Positions 23,821 to 34,200 of a stretch of DNA of 40,986 bases are shown here, piece after piece. The notes under the pieces are model-generated. The model was given only the letters and a program-made list of their open reading frames with translations. It did no database searches and was not told where the DNA came from. The translations under genes were made by a program, and so were the position numbers. Location of the stretch: NCBI GenBank assembly GCA_964548275.1, contig CAZJQI010000040.1, forward strand, positions 1 to 40,986, given 5' to 3'. Position 1 is the first letter of the stretch. Each line of letters opens with the position of its first letter. The DNA comes from JAUVUV01 sp964548275 (GTDB lineage Bacteria; Gemmatimonadota; Glassbacteria; GWA2-58-10).

Positions 23821-25173
23821 ATGACCGTTTCTTATTATAAATTTTCTGCCGCTGCTACGATGCGCGCGCTGTTGATTACGCTGGCGGCCCTTTTCTCCAT
23901 AATGGCTTCAGAGCCGGCATACAGTGCTCCGAGAGTGGATGTTGCAGTAGTCAACGGCATGATCGGCCCGGTGAGCAGCCAGTTTGTCGAGGAGTGCATG
24001 GCCAGTGCCAACTTAGCTGGCGCTGACCTGCTGGTAATTCAGCTCGATACCCCGGGCGGTCTGCTCACTGCAACCCGGGAACTGGTAAAGATGCTTCTCG
24101 GCAGTCAGCTCCCGGTTGCCGTGTACGTAGCCCCGTCAGGCAGCAGGGCGGGTTCGGCCGGAGTTTTTATCACTCTGGCCGCCCATATCGCCGCCATGGC
24201 TCCGGGAACAAATATCGGGGCCGCTCACCCTGTTTCAGTGGGAATCGGAGGCGGTGATGACAGCACCTCGGTGATGAATGAAAAGATCATCAACGATACC
24301 GCCGCCTTTATTAAAACCATCGCCAACCAGCGCGACCGCAATGTCGCCTGGGCTGACTCTGCTGTGCGCTACAGTGTGTCGATCACCGAAACCGAAGCCC
24401 TCCAGCGGGGTGTGATCGATCTGGTGGCGCCGAGCGTGGAAGCCCTGGTGGACTCGCTGGACAGCCGCGTGGTGGCGCTCTCAGCCACGGATTCGGTCAC
24501 ACTCGAGCTTGCTGGAGCCATGATTGTCACCCATGAATACAACTGGCGCGACAAGCTGCTCGACCGCTTGAGCGATCCAAATATCGCCTATATCCTGTTT
24601 CTTGCCGGACTGATGGGGCTTTATTTTGAGCTTTCCAATCCGGGCCTGATCTTTCCCGGGGTGGTCGGGGGAATCAGCCTCATCCTGGCGTTTTTCGCTT
24701 TCCAGACTTTGCCTATTAATTATGCCGGCGTGCTGCTGATCATCTTCGCGATAATCCTCTTTATCGTCGAGATCAAGGTTCCCAGCTTCGGTCTCTTAAC
24801 AATTGGGGGAGTAATTTCCATGGTGCTAGGTTCGATCATGCTTTACAAAGGAGAGTTTTCACCCACCATGCCTGAGATAAGTGTATCCTGGGACGTACTG
24901 ATACCCTCTGTCCTGTTTGTCGCGATCTTTTTCATCGTCGTTGTCGGCAAGGCGATCCAGATCCACAAGAAAAAAGCCACCACCGGCCCCCAGGGCATTG
25001 TGGGCGAAGAAGGCGAGGCGATTACGCGGCTTGCCCCCAAAGGCAAGGTTTTCATTCACGGTGAAATCTGGAAGGCCAGGTCGGCGGGTGAGAAGATCAA
25101 AGCAAAAAGCCAGATCCGCGTCACCTCGGTTTCTCGCCTGACCCTCACCGTGGAACAAGTGGATAAAGATTAG
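23821..25173 (+). CDS. nfeD: NfeD-family membrane serine protease (ClpP-class)
   Basis: A 450-residue protein: a signal-like N-terminus, a ClpP-class protease domain, four to five membrane segments (about residues 255-380) and a C-terminal OB-fold NfeD domain. The catalytic serine is likely S112 in PSGSRAGSAG and the lysine K155 in MNEKIIND, spaced as in the archaeal 1510-N protease. LDTPGG and PGTNIGAAHPV are also conserved. The start at 23821 is uncertain; ATG 23860 would give a cleaner signal peptide, but neither has a strong ribosome binding site. The slipin gene 118 bases downstream is its known partner and substrate family, which suggests membrane protein quality control. Confidence 0.92.
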   Translation: MTVSYYKFSAAATMRALLITLAALFSIMASEPAYSAPRVDVAVVNGMIGPVSSQFVEECMASANLAGADLLVIQLDTPGGLLTATRELVKMLLGSQLPVAVYVAPSGSRAGSAGVFITLAAHIAAMAPGTNIGAAHPVSVGIGGGDDSTSVMNEKIINDTAAFIKTIANQRDRNVAWADSAVRYSVSITETEALQRGVIDLVAPSVEALVDSLDSRVVALSATDSVTLELAGAMIVTHEYNWRDKLLDRLSDPNIAYILFLAGLMGLYFELSNPGLIFPGVVGGISLILAFFAFQTLPINYAGVLLIIFAIILFIVEIKVPSFGLLTIGGVISMVLGSIMLYKGEFSPTMPEISVSWDVLIPSVLFVAIFFIVVVGKAIQIHKKKATTGPQGIVGEEGEAITRLAPKGKVFIHGEIWKARSAGEKIKAKSQIRVTSVSRLTLTVEQVDKD

Positions 25174-25291
25174 CCTTGTTGTCTGCACTCTCAGGTTCAG
25201 TTCGGAGATCATATATCTATTTTTAGCTGTAAGTTGAGAGTTAACCAGCTTTTTCACCAAACCTTTCCAGGTTGCAAACAGGAGGTAGGAA

Positions 25292-26074
25292 ATGCCCCAG
25301 TTTTATGGAATTTTTTTCGTCATCTTGGCGGTTATTTTTCTGCTCTCGAGCATGATCAAGATCGTTCGGGAGTACGAACGGGGAGTGATCTTCCGCCTGG
25401 GACGTCTGCTGCCTAAGCCCAAGGGGCCGGGCCTGATCATCCTGATTCCGATGATCGACCGCATGGTCAAGATCGACCTGCGCACGATTGCCATGGATGT
25501 GCCGCCCCAGGATGTGATTACCAAGGACAACGTCTCGGTGAAAGTCAACGCGGTTATTTTTTTCCGGGTGATGGAGCCCGATAAGGCCGTGGTCGAGGTC
25601 GAAGATTACATGTACGCGACCAGCCAGCTTGCGCAAACCACCCTGCGAAGCGTACTGGGCCAGTCCGAGCTGGATGAGCTGCTCTCCGCGCGGGAAAAGA
25701 TCAATGAAAAACTTCAGAGTATACTCGACCGCCACACCGACCCGTGGGGGATTAAGGTCTCCACTGTGGAGGTCAAGCATGTGGACCTGCCGGAGTCAAT
25801 GCAGCGCGCTATGTCCCGCCAGGCCGAAGCCGAGCGCGAGCGCCGCGCCAAGGTGATCAACGCAGAGGGTGAATTCCAGGCCTCTCACCGCCTGGCCGAG
25901 GCCTCCAGCGTGATCCAGGCCCACCCCATGGCCCTTCAGCTGCGTTTCCTGCAGACCCTTACAGAGGTGGCCAGTGAAAACAACAGCACTCTCGTCTTCC
26001 CGGTGCCTATCGACCTGTTCGAACCCTTTATCAAGGCTAAAGAATTGCAGATCAAGACTGAGAAAAAAGAATAG
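25292..26074 (+). CDS. Slipin (SPFH/band 7 family membrane protein)
   Basis: A 260-residue stomatin-like protein. It has one N-terminal membrane segment (about residues 3-22) and the band 7 core starting IVREYERGVIFRLGRLLP, with LRTIAMDVPPQDVITKDNVSV and TLRSVLGQSELDELLS. The helical C-terminus contains AMSRQAEAERERRAKVI. CAGGAGGT precedes the ATG. Slipins scaffold membrane microdomains and are cleaved by NfeD-type proteases in archaea, so the gene pair fits. Confidence 0.95.
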   Translation: MPQFYGIFFVILAVIFLLSSMIKIVREYERGVIFRLGRLLPKPKGPGLIILIPMIDRMVKIDLRTIAMDVPPQDVITKDNVSVKVNAVIFFRVMEPDKAVVEVEDYMYATSQLAQTTLRSVLGQSELDELLSAREKINEKLQSILDRHTDPWGIKVSTVEVKHVDLPESMQRAMSRQAEAERERRAKVINAEGEFQASHRLAEASSVIQAHPMALQLRFLQTLTEVASENNSTLVFPVPIDLFEPFIKAKELQIKTEKKE

Positions 26075-26197
26075 TCCGTCTTTGACCTGTCAATTTAACT
26101 GAAATCAGGTGGCTGCTGTTGTCCGGATGCTCGCTGTCCCGGATTACGGGAATCTGCAAGAAGGGTTCTTGAATGTTTGAGATGCCTCCTGTTTTGA

Positions 26198-26226
26198 TTG
26201 ATACGTCCGGAGAAGAAAAGTAAAAC
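26198..26226 (+). promoter_or_regulatory. Possible promoter for the NAGS/NAGK-like gene
   Basis: TTGATA at 26198-26203 and TAAAAC at 26221-26226, spacer 17. Transcription would start only about 10 bases before the ATG at 26244. The rest of 26075-26243 shows nothing else. Confidence 0.3.
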
Positions 26227-26243
26227 CAGGAATCCATAGGACG

Positions 26244-27566
26244 ATGCCCTCAGACAGCCATTTAAATAAAACGCCCGCCACACAGGCCAGGGGATATGAC
26301 CAGGTAATCGACTTCTTTAACAACATCGGGCTCAGCCATGAAGCCTCGATGTACGTGAAAATGTTTCGAGATATCGTCCCCTGGCAGTTTGCAGTTGTGC
26401 TGATCAGCGCCGAATCCATGAAACGCTCTTCCCGCACCGTGGCTCTCGAACTGTCTTATCTCTGCAGCCTGGGGCTTTATCCGGTGATTGTGCTCGATAA
26501 CCTCCAGGGGGCCGAGGGTAACCTCGTCAAGCCGCTGGAAAGCAGGCCGGCAAGGAAAATAAAACAGGGGGAGCGCATCCGTAAACTCACACTGACCAAC
26601 AACCGGCTGGTCAATACGGTGAACGCTGCAGGGGGAAGAGCATCCAGTATCTACAACGAGATTTTCAGCCTCAAGACCCCGGTTCCCGCCGAGGCTGATT
26701 TCGATTTCCGGCTGCTGGTGGACCATATTGACCTGGCACCGGTCAAATCCACGGTGCGCAACCACCACATACCGGTTATCAGTCCGCTCGTGATGGACAC
26801 CAGCGGCCGGATGACTGTTATCAGCGCCGAGAAAGTGAGCAAGGCATTCTGCAAGCGGGTCGCACCCCAGAAATTTATCGTGATCAACGAGCAGGGTGGT
26901 ATCCTGGACAGGAACGGGAATTTGGTGCAAAACATAATCCTGAGCACGGACTATCAGTCTCTGCTAGACTCGAACATGCTCGACGATTCCGCCCGCCAGC
27001 AGCTTGAGGCCAGTGTGCGCCTCCTTCGGGAAGTGCCCAATCTCACTCTCCAGTTTGCCTCGGCAGGAAACCTGCTTTACGAGCTGTTCACAGTCAAAGG
27101 GCAGGGCACTTATATCCGCGCAGGGCACGAGATACGCCGGGCCGACTCGTTCGACAAGCTCGACATAACCGCGTTGCGCCAACTGATAGAAAATGGTTTC
27201 GGCAAAAAACTGGTGGAGGATTATTTTGAAAAGAAGCCTCACCAGGTGTTCTACGAGCAAAATTATCACGGTGTTATCGTGGTCAAGCCCCTGGAGGGCG
27301 ATATCTACTACCTGGACAAGTTCGTGGTGGGCCGGAAATGGCAGGGCGAGGGTATGGGCGCTCCGCTGTGGCGTGAGCTTACCAAGCATTACAGCAAGAT
27401 AATCTGGCGGGCCAGCACGAACAACCCGATAAACCGCTGGTACCTGGAGCAGACCGAGGGCTTCCAGCGCACCCAACAGTGGAACGTCTACTGGATCGGT
27501 CTCACCCCGAGCGAGGTGGGAAATCTGATCGACCGGGTGAAAAGTATCAGAAGAACCGTGGTTTAG
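26244..27566 (+). CDS. N-acetylglutamate synthase/kinase-like fusion protein
   Basis: A 440-residue protein with an amino-acid-kinase fold domain (about residues 20-290) joined to a C-terminal GNAT domain of the DUF619/NAT type (about 300-435). The GNAT acetyl-CoA motif is QGEGMGAPLWREL, and YLDKFVVGRKWQG matches Xanthomonas NAGS-K and animal NAGS. In the kinase domain the usual Gly-rich phosphate-binding KxGG start is replaced by VVLISAESMKR. The protein probably acts as the acetylglutamate synthase of arginine synthesis, with the kinase fold as arginine sensor and probably no kinase activity. No other arg genes are nearby. Confidence 0.82.
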   Translation: MPSDSHLNKTPATQARGYDQVIDFFNNIGLSHEASMYVKMFRDIVPWQFAVVLISAESMKRSSRTVALELSYLCSLGLYPVIVLDNLQGAEGNLVKPLESRPARKIKQGERIRKLTLTNNRLVNTVNAAGGRASSIYNEIFSLKTPVPAEADFDFRLLVDHIDLAPVKSTVRNHHIPVISPLVMDTSGRMTVISAEKVSKAFCKRVAPQKFIVINEQGGILDRNGNLVQNIILSTDYQSLLDSNMLDDSARQQLEASVRLLREVPNLTLQFASAGNLLYELFTVKGQGTYIRAGHEIRRADSFDKLDITALRQLIENGFGKKLVEDYFEKKPHQVFYEQNYHGVIVVKPLEGDIYYLDKFVVGRKWQGEGMGAPLWRELTKHYSKIIWRASTNNPINRWYLEQTEGFQRTQQWNVYWIGLTPSEVGNLIDRVKSIRRTVV

Positions 27567-27720
27567 TCTGAATCCCTCCGGGCTGATACCGGATTAATAC
27601 CTTAAATTGGCGATAAACGAGTCTACTGGAACGACTTTTTCAGACTCTGATCTTTCCCTTGAATGATGGGCACGGCACCTCGTGCCCCCTCGGGTTATTC
27701 CCCCTTTTTAATAATCGAGA

Positions 27721-28668
27721 ATGGCAGCCGGCAATAATTCGCTTGAAACGGCACTACAGGCTATCTGTACGGAAAACCTCGGGCTATCCCCGGATGAGGT
27801 TTTGCTTGTCGTTGCTGATCCGCCGCTTTATAAGCTGGCCGGCCGGATGGTGGACACTGTTCGAAAGCTGGGTTTCGCCTGCGAACTTCTCCAGGTTGGC
27901 CCGGTGGAGAAAGCTGGAGCGGCTCCAGAGGAATTTTCGCCAGAGATCCTGACCCGTTATCCGGCAGCCCTGCTTGTCACCTCCCGCTCACTCTCGCATA
28001 CTGAAACCCGCCGCCAGGCCTGCCACGCTGACAGCGTTCGCATTGCCTCCATGCCCGGGGTGACTGAGGACATACTTCTCCGGCTTTTCACTCCCGGAGC
28101 CGCCGAGGAAATCAGCCGGAGCACCCGAATGCTGGCCGAACGGCTTAAGAGTACCGGCAATGTAAGCATTCGCACAGAGCACGGCACAAATCTTGAGCTT
28201 TCTCTCAAAGGAAGGAAAATTTATCTCGACACCGGGCTTTACCGCGACCCTGGAGCCTTCGGAAACCTTCCTGCCGGAGAGGTGAGCGCCGCACCCGTGG
28301 CAGGAAGCGCCAGAGGAGAGGTGGTGGTGGATGTCGCTTTCGCCGGGATGGGAGCAGTTGAGAATCTCTATCTGGAAATCGATAATGGCAGGCTAGTGGC
28401 GGCGCATGGTCCCCTGAGCCGGGATTTGCTTGATCTTCTCAGCGGCCCTGCCGAACGCGTACTGGGCGAGTTCGGTATCGGCACCAACCGCCTGGCGAAT
28501 CCTGGCGCGATAACGCTCGAGGCCGAGAAAGCTCGCGGCACAGTGCATTTCGGCTTCGGGGACAACCGCTCTTTCGGAGGCGAAAACCTTGCCGGGGGCC
28601 ACTGGGATGCTGTGATCCATTGCTCGGGTATCGAGGTGGACGGGAAAGTGCTGGAGCTTAGCGAATAA
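27721..28668 (+). CDS. M29-like aminopeptidase
   Basis: A 315-residue protein related to the thermophilic aminopeptidase (M29) family. It has FGNLPAGEVSAAP, then LGEFGIGTN, EKARGTVHFGFGDNRSFGG and GGHWDAVIH, which supply the conserved glutamates, histidines and aspartate that bind the two metals. It is shorter than T. thermophilus-type members (about 410 residues) and belongs to the compact subgroup. The ATG at 27721 lacks a strong ribosome binding site. Probably a cytosolic leucyl-type aminopeptidase. Confidence 0.85.
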   Translation: MAAGNNSLETALQAICTENLGLSPDEVLLVVADPPLYKLAGRMVDTVRKLGFACELLQVGPVEKAGAAPEEFSPEILTRYPAALLVTSRSLSHTETRRQACHADSVRIASMPGVTEDILLRLFTPGAAEEISRSTRMLAERLKSTGNVSIRTEHGTNLELSLKGRKIYLDTGLYRDPGAFGNLPAGEVSAAPVAGSARGEVVVDVAFAGMGAVENLYLEIDNGRLVAAHGPLSRDLLDLLSGPAERVLGEFGIGTNRLANPGAITLEAEKARGTVHFGFGDNRSFGGENLAGGHWDAVIHCSGIEVDGKVLELSE

Positions 28669-28770
28669 CTTGGTTTAAAGGAATAAAGCATTTGTTGAAA
28701 TAATGTTTTCGGGCACTGCATGCCGTAGCCCTGCGATTTATTTTTAAGTCATTGAAAAGACCGCTCGCCA

Positions 28771-30045
28771 ATGAAAAATCTTTTATTCCTGGCCTACTTT
28801 TTCCCTCCCCACGGCGGGGGCGGGGTGCTGCGTTCTGTGGAAACCGTGCGACTGCTCAGCAGTCACGGCTGGCGCTCCACAGTGGTTGCAGGACCGGAGG
28901 ACGGCTACTGGATCAAGGATGAAAGCCTGCTTGGCCGTTTGCCCCAATCCACGAAAGTTCTCCGCACAGGCGCATTGAACCCCGTGCGTATCCTTGGATT
29001 CTCCAGCCGAAGGCAGGAGGTGAAAGAAGGGGTGCGCAGCGGGCGCGCGATCAGAAAGTGGCGCCGCCTTGCCGACTGGCTCCCCGTACCGGATGTCTAC
29101 TGCGCCTGGATAGCGCCTGCGGTGCGAAAATCTCTTAAGGCAGCCTCACAGGCGGACTGGATCATGAGTACCAGCCCCCCTGAATCCGCCCATCTGGCTG
29201 CCTGGTACCTCGCCGGCAGGACCGGCACGCGCTGGGCCGCCGATTTTCGTGATCCTTGGGTGTGTGGTATTTACCGAAAATTTCCGACAGCTCTTCATCG
29301 AGCACTGCAGCGCCGCCTCGAACGGATGGTTGTCCAACGGGCAGACCTGGTAATTGCCACCAGCGAGGAGGCGGTCGAGGATTTCCGCTCTCGATATCCG
29401 GAGCAGCCCGAAGACAAATTCCAGTTTGTACCCAACGGTTTTGATTCCACAGAGTTCAGCAACTTTCCCAATCACCCTCCCCCAAATGCGCCTCTCACTA
29501 TTATCCACACCGGCAACCTGACCCTGGACCGCGACCCGGTTCCTCTGTTCAGGGCTGTTGCCGCGTTGAACCGGGAATTCGGGGGAAAAAGCCCCTGCTG
29601 CAAAATTGAGCTTGCCGGGCTCTGCGACAGGCGCGTGCATAAAGCCGCGCAGGAAATTCTGTCTGGCGATGCGGTCACTTTCAGCGGCTATCTTCCCAGA
29701 GGCGAGGTGCTCAAGAAACTGGCCGGCTCGCACCTGGCGCTGCTGCTTGAAAGTTTTGCCCTAAATGCAGAACTTGTGGTGCCCGGCAAGCTTTATGATT
29801 ACCTCGGCGCGCATGTACCGGTACTTGCCCTGGTGCCGAAAGGAGCAGCGTCGCGGCTGATCGAGAAAACCGGCTGCGGCGTGGCTGTTACAGAGCCGGA
29901 CAGCCGTAAAATCCAGAATACTTTACGCACTTTTTTAGACCGCCTGCAAAACGGCAAGCCGCTGCATCCTCCTCCGGAAAAGAACGAACTGGCCTGTTAT
30001 GAACGCTCGGCTGTCGTGGGGCGACTGGCCGAGCTGCTCTGCTAG
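28771..30045 (+). CDS. GT4-family glycosyltransferase
   Basis: A 424-residue GT-B fold enzyme. The N-terminal domain starts LLFLAYFFPPHGGGGVLRSVE, the usual GT4 GG-containing acceptor loop. The C-terminal donor domain has the IIHTGNLTLDRDPVPLFRA strand/helix and the LVVPGKLYDYLGAHVPVLAL signature with the conserved E/K positions. It probably transfers a sugar to a lipid-linked or surface glycan in the cytoplasm. It is alone here, without other glycan genes, though the polysaccharide export block lies 13 kb upstream. Confidence 0.86.
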   Translation: MKNLLFLAYFFPPHGGGGVLRSVETVRLLSSHGWRSTVVAGPEDGYWIKDESLLGRLPQSTKVLRTGALNPVRILGFSSRRQEVKEGVRSGRAIRKWRRLADWLPVPDVYCAWIAPAVRKSLKAASQADWIMSTSPPESAHLAAWYLAGRTGTRWAADFRDPWVCGIYRKFPTALHRALQRRLERMVVQRADLVIATSEEAVEDFRSRYPEQPEDKFQFVPNGFDSTEFSNFPNHPPPNAPLTIIHTGNLTLDRDPVPLFRAVAALNREFGGKSPCCKIELAGLCDRRVHKAAQEILSGDAVTFSGYLPRGEVLKKLAGSHLALLLESFALNAELVVPGKLYDYLGAHVPVLALVPKGAASRLIEKTGCGVAVTEPDSRKIQNTLRTFLDRLQNGKPLHPPPEKNELACYERSAVVGRLAELLC

Positions 30046-30178
30046 AGATTAAATTATCACTGATCTGAAATATTAACCATTCTTCTCAATGACAGAAAGC
30101 CGCAAACCAGGATCATGCCGCTCCTTATGAATGCGGCCGCTTACTCCGTTTATTTTTTACCCTGATTGCTGACTGCGC

Positions 30179-30204
30179 CCAGGGACTTGTGTGGGTGTCC
30201 CTGG
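30179..30204 (+). terminator. Possible weak terminator after the GT4 gene
   Basis: An 8-bp stem CCAGGGAC (30179-30186) with GTCCCTGG (30197-30204) and a ten-base loop, followed after ten bases by a T-rich run. The composition becomes AT-rich across 30046-30326 and no other gene is visible there. Confidence 0.4.
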
Positions 30205-30326
30205 TAAGATAAAAGTTTTTTGATTTTTTTATTATTCTTTGATTTAAGATGGAATTACTAACCAAAATACACCTTGTTTTTTTTTAAAAAATGTATTAGA
30301 AATAAAAAAATAAGGCGGGTAAGAAA

Positions 30327-30983
30327 ATGCTTTTATCAGACAATCAGATTCGTGAAGCTGTGGATAAGGGTGATATTATGATAGGCCCTTTTGATGAAAA
30401 ATATTTACAGCCCGCCACATATGATTTACGTGTTGGAAATCAAGGTGCTACCACAAGCTCAAAGGAGGTAGTAGATTTAAAGAAAAAAGGCTATCTACAA
30501 CTAGAGCCTGGAGATTTCGGCGTTATAACTGTTTTAGAGGAAATACGTGTTGGTTTACAATACGCGGGACGCTTCGGATTAAAATCAAAATATTCAAGAC
30601 AGGGCCTGATTGCCACAACCGGTCCACAAATTGATCCCGGGTACCACGGTTGTCTGATTATAGGAATTACGAATTTAACCCCTAGACGTATTTCGCTTCC
30701 TTACAAAGATGACTTCTTGTCTGTTGAATTTCATCGCCTTGATGAACCTGCTATCAGGCCATATGATGGGAACTATCAAGATAGAACAGAATTAGGGCCA
30801 GAAGAACTTAGGTTCATTACTGAAAACGAGAGCATGGTGTTGTCCGAGATGTTGACAACTTTACGTTCTTTAAGTGAAAATGTAGGAATACTTACTAAAG
30901 AATTTAGATTTTTTAAATGGTACTTGCCGATACTTTTAGTTATTGGAATGACTTTCATTGGAATTATGGTAGGAATCAAATAA
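30327..30983 (+). CDS. Membrane-anchored dCTP deaminase/dUTPase-fold protein
   Basis: A 218-residue protein, clearly AT-richer than its neighbours. Residues 1-150 match the dCTP deaminase/dUTPase fold: MLLSDNQIREAVDKGDI at the start, YLQPATYDLRVGN, LKSKYSRQGL, then IDPGYHGCLIIGITN (102-116) and AIRPY. In E. coli Dcd the catalytic glutamate follows DPGWSGCIVL, and here that position is G113. A helical linker (about 165-190) and one C-terminal membrane segment (about 197-216) follow, so the domain is held at the membrane. Good RBS AAGGCGGG at 30312-30319. Enzymatic deamination is doubtful; nucleotide binding or sensing is possible. The gene stands alone. Confidence 0.78.
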   Translation: MLLSDNQIREAVDKGDIMIGPFDEKYLQPATYDLRVGNQGATTSSKEVVDLKKKGYLQLEPGDFGVITVLEEIRVGLQYAGRFGLKSKYSRQGLIATTGPQIDPGYHGCLIIGITNLTPRRISLPYKDDFLSVEFHRLDEPAIRPYDGNYQDRTELGPEELRFITENESMVLSEMLTTLRSLSENVGILTKEFRFFKWYLPILLVIGMTFIGIMVGIK

Positions 30984-31245
30984 AGTAGCACTGCTATTAT
31001 TTAGATTTATTCTTATGATTTAGTCTATACCATTATTAAATTTTCAAAATTTTGGAATATGATAGGTTAATCAGGTTGATATTAAAAGTAAGCTTAATGA
31101 ACACAGAAGAGTGATTCAAATATCACCACTCTATTCTTATTTACTACTCATGTCTCTAATTTCCATCCGATGCTGAATCTCCCCTGGCGTGCTTCTTGCA
31201 TTTTTCCCACCTGATAATTCTTTCATCCCTGGACTACAGAATAGT
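30984..31245. other. AT-rich gap before the M6 protease
   Basis: No coding frame with a good start was seen. A short inverted repeat GTGAT/ATCAC around 31111-31126 is followed by a T-rich stretch and might end transcription of the dCTP-deaminase-like gene, but it is weak. Confidence 0.35.
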
Positions 31246-34200
31246 ATGAGAGCTGCCATTGCCAAAATAGCTCTGTTTTGCCTGGGTTTGTGCCTCGCCG
31301 TGGGTAAATCCGCTGCTGTGACTCCGCCCTCGCAGGGTGTGGAAACCCCTGCCGGATTCGGCAAATTTTTAGCCCGGCAGAACCGGATTTACCTCTCCAA
31401 TTTCAGAATCCCCCAGGAAAGGGGAAAAGGCCCCGTGCTTGCCCGGGCCGCCCAGCAGAAAATAATCCTTCCGGTGATCCTCGCCGCATACTCTGACCGG
31501 CCAGGGGTTATCCAGCCCGGGACTTTCACAGAAAAACTTTTCCTCAGCTACCCGACCGGCACGATGAGCGAGTATTATGCCGAGATCAGCTCCGGAGGAT
31601 TCACGCTTGAAGGCGAGGTTTTCGGCTGGTTCGCTACACCCCGCACCCAGGCGCAGTACAACTCGGGCGGGCCGCTGGGCCAAACAGCCTCTTTCCCGGA
31701 GTCCCCGGAGGGTTTCGTGGCCGATGCCGTCACTGCCGCAGACAGCCAGGTGGATTTCAGCCGGTTTGATAACGACGGCCCTGACGGCGAGCCGGACTCA
31801 GGTGATGATGACGGGTTTGTGGACGCATTGATCGTGATCCACCCTGGTGGGGATGCAGCAAACGGCGATCAGGAAAATTTCTGGTCGCACACCTCCAGGC
31901 TGGACAGCTACATTGTGGAAACAAACGATCCGGCTGCCGGTGGCGGCTTTATCAAAATTGACCAGTATTCCCTGGTACCGGAGCTCGTTGGTGATGGCAG
32001 CTTCGAGCTGGCCGCGGAGATCGGGGTTTTCTGCCATGAATTCGGCCACCAGCTCGGCCTGATCGATCTCTACGACACGGATTACAACAAAGCACAGGCA
32101 GGAGAGTGCGTCTCTTACGGTATCGGTATCTGGGGGCTGATGGGGCTGGGCACAAACGGCGCTGACAGCAAAAGTCCCGGCAGGCCGACTCACCTCTGCG
32201 CCTGGAGCAAGCTGCGCCTGGGCTGGGTCGATCCGGTTCACGAGGATGAGCTGGGAGAGCTTTACCTGGCGCCTGTAGGACAGAATGCACGGGTGGTGCG
32301 TGTCTGGGATAATGATGAACGCGCCTTGAGCTATTTCCTTCTCTCGTACCGTACCCGGCAGGGATTCGACAGCGATTTGCCGGCTGAGGGTTTGCTGGTC
32401 TGGCATGTGGATGAGCGGGCTTTCGACAACAGAAACCCGCTGCTCAAGCTGGTGGACCTGGAGGAAGCCGACGGCCGCGCCGATCTGGACAATGGCGTGA
32501 ATACAGGAGACGCCGGCGACCCGTTTCCGGGTGAATCCAACAATACCGGCTTCGCCACCCTGACCAATCCCTCGAGCGCCCGCAATGACGGCCTTCCCTC
32601 GGATGTGCTGGTAACTGGCATTCGAATCGAGGCGACTCAGGCCGTTTTCAATCTCTCTCAACCGGCAAGGACAGGGCTGACAATCTTCTATGATGAAGAC
32701 GGCCCGCGCCAGGACCGTGGTTTCGGCTACGGGAGCAATCTCGCCCACGGCGGGGTGATCTTTAATGCACCTGTTGGCGGCACTCTGGATGCAATCAGCA
32801 CCTATTTCATTTACGACAGCACCGACTATACTGTTGAAATATACTCCGGAGCAGATAGCGGCCGCCTGCGCTGTCCGGTTTTCTGGCAGTCAGACCAGGC
32901 CGCCAGCTCCGGCTGGCGCAGCATTGCCCTTGATCAGCCGGTTTACCTCGAGACCGGCGATACGGTCGTGGTGGTGGTGGGATACACGAGCAAGGGTTTC
33001 GATGACCTCTGGCCAATGCCCTACGACCCTACGGGCCGGCCGGAAGGAAGAAGCTGGGTGAGCTTCTCCGGTCTGGGCACTTTCGAACCGTTTGAGCACG
33101 ACCTGGCGATCCGGGCTGTAATACGGCCCGGAGTGAAGGCAACTGATGCGGTGAGGCTCGAGGCCGGTTTTGTACCTGGAGCCGATTCGCTCTGCTTTGG
33201 GAAAACATTTATCAGTGAGACCTACAGGCTGGGCCTTCCCATCTATAATCCCGGTTTTCGCACTCTTCTGCTTTCCAGTATCGAAGTTCAAGGCGAGGGT
33301 TTTTCAGCTGATCCGGTTGAACTGTCTATTGGCTGCGGGAGTATGCTTGAGGCCGGGATTCTGTTTAGCGCAACCACAATGGGCAAAGCGGCCGGGACAG
33401 TCACTGTCACCCCTCTCGGGGATAACCTGGAGGAGTTTACAGCCGGGCTTTCAGCAGAAGTGGCCGGCTGGAGTGTGCGTTACGATTCAAGCGGTGTTCC
33501 AGGCGGTTACGAATCATTCACCGAATCCGTGCACGGGGCGGTAGCTTTCAGCATGCCGCAAAGTGGCCTGTTGAGCGGTATCCGAACCTGTATTCTCCAG
33601 GATTCCATGAAAGTAAGCCTGCGTGTCTGGGCCGGGTTAAAAGGTGGAGGCGGACACTGCCTGGTCGCCGAAACCCAGGATACGCTGATCGAAAAAAACG
33701 GCTGGCACCAGGTTTTTCTGCCCGTACCAGTCCAGATCGACAGCGCCGACACCTTTATCGCCAATGTTCAATACTCCACTCCAGGACGCAAGTACCTCAA
33801 GGTCGTGCCGGCAGACACGGTGCGAGCCGCCCTATATCCCAGTTATTATAACCTGCGTGAAACAGAGGGCTGGCTCCCCAGCAGCCACCCTGTGGCAATC
33901 CGGGCGCTGATTATCCCGGCTGAAAGCCATATTGGCGAAATCGTGCGGAAAAAACCCTCTGCCGGGTTGGGCCGGAACAGTCTGGCTTTCGATAACCTCA
34001 CCGTGGGAAAGGGGACTTCCCGCAGCCTCTGGCTTTACAACCTGGGCACAGCAACCCTTCACGCCGCACTGGCACTCACCAGCAGCAGCCAGAACACCTG
34101 GTTCAGCCTGGAGACCGAAACCCTGAGCGTCCCCTGCACTGACTCGGCTTTTATCCACGTTAACTGCCTCGCCGCCAAGCCGGGCACAGAGGTGGGGGTA

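Noticed and set aside
31798..32748. 316-codon open frame on the minus strand
   Set aside because: Antisense inside the M6 protease domain, which has a clear active-site motif.
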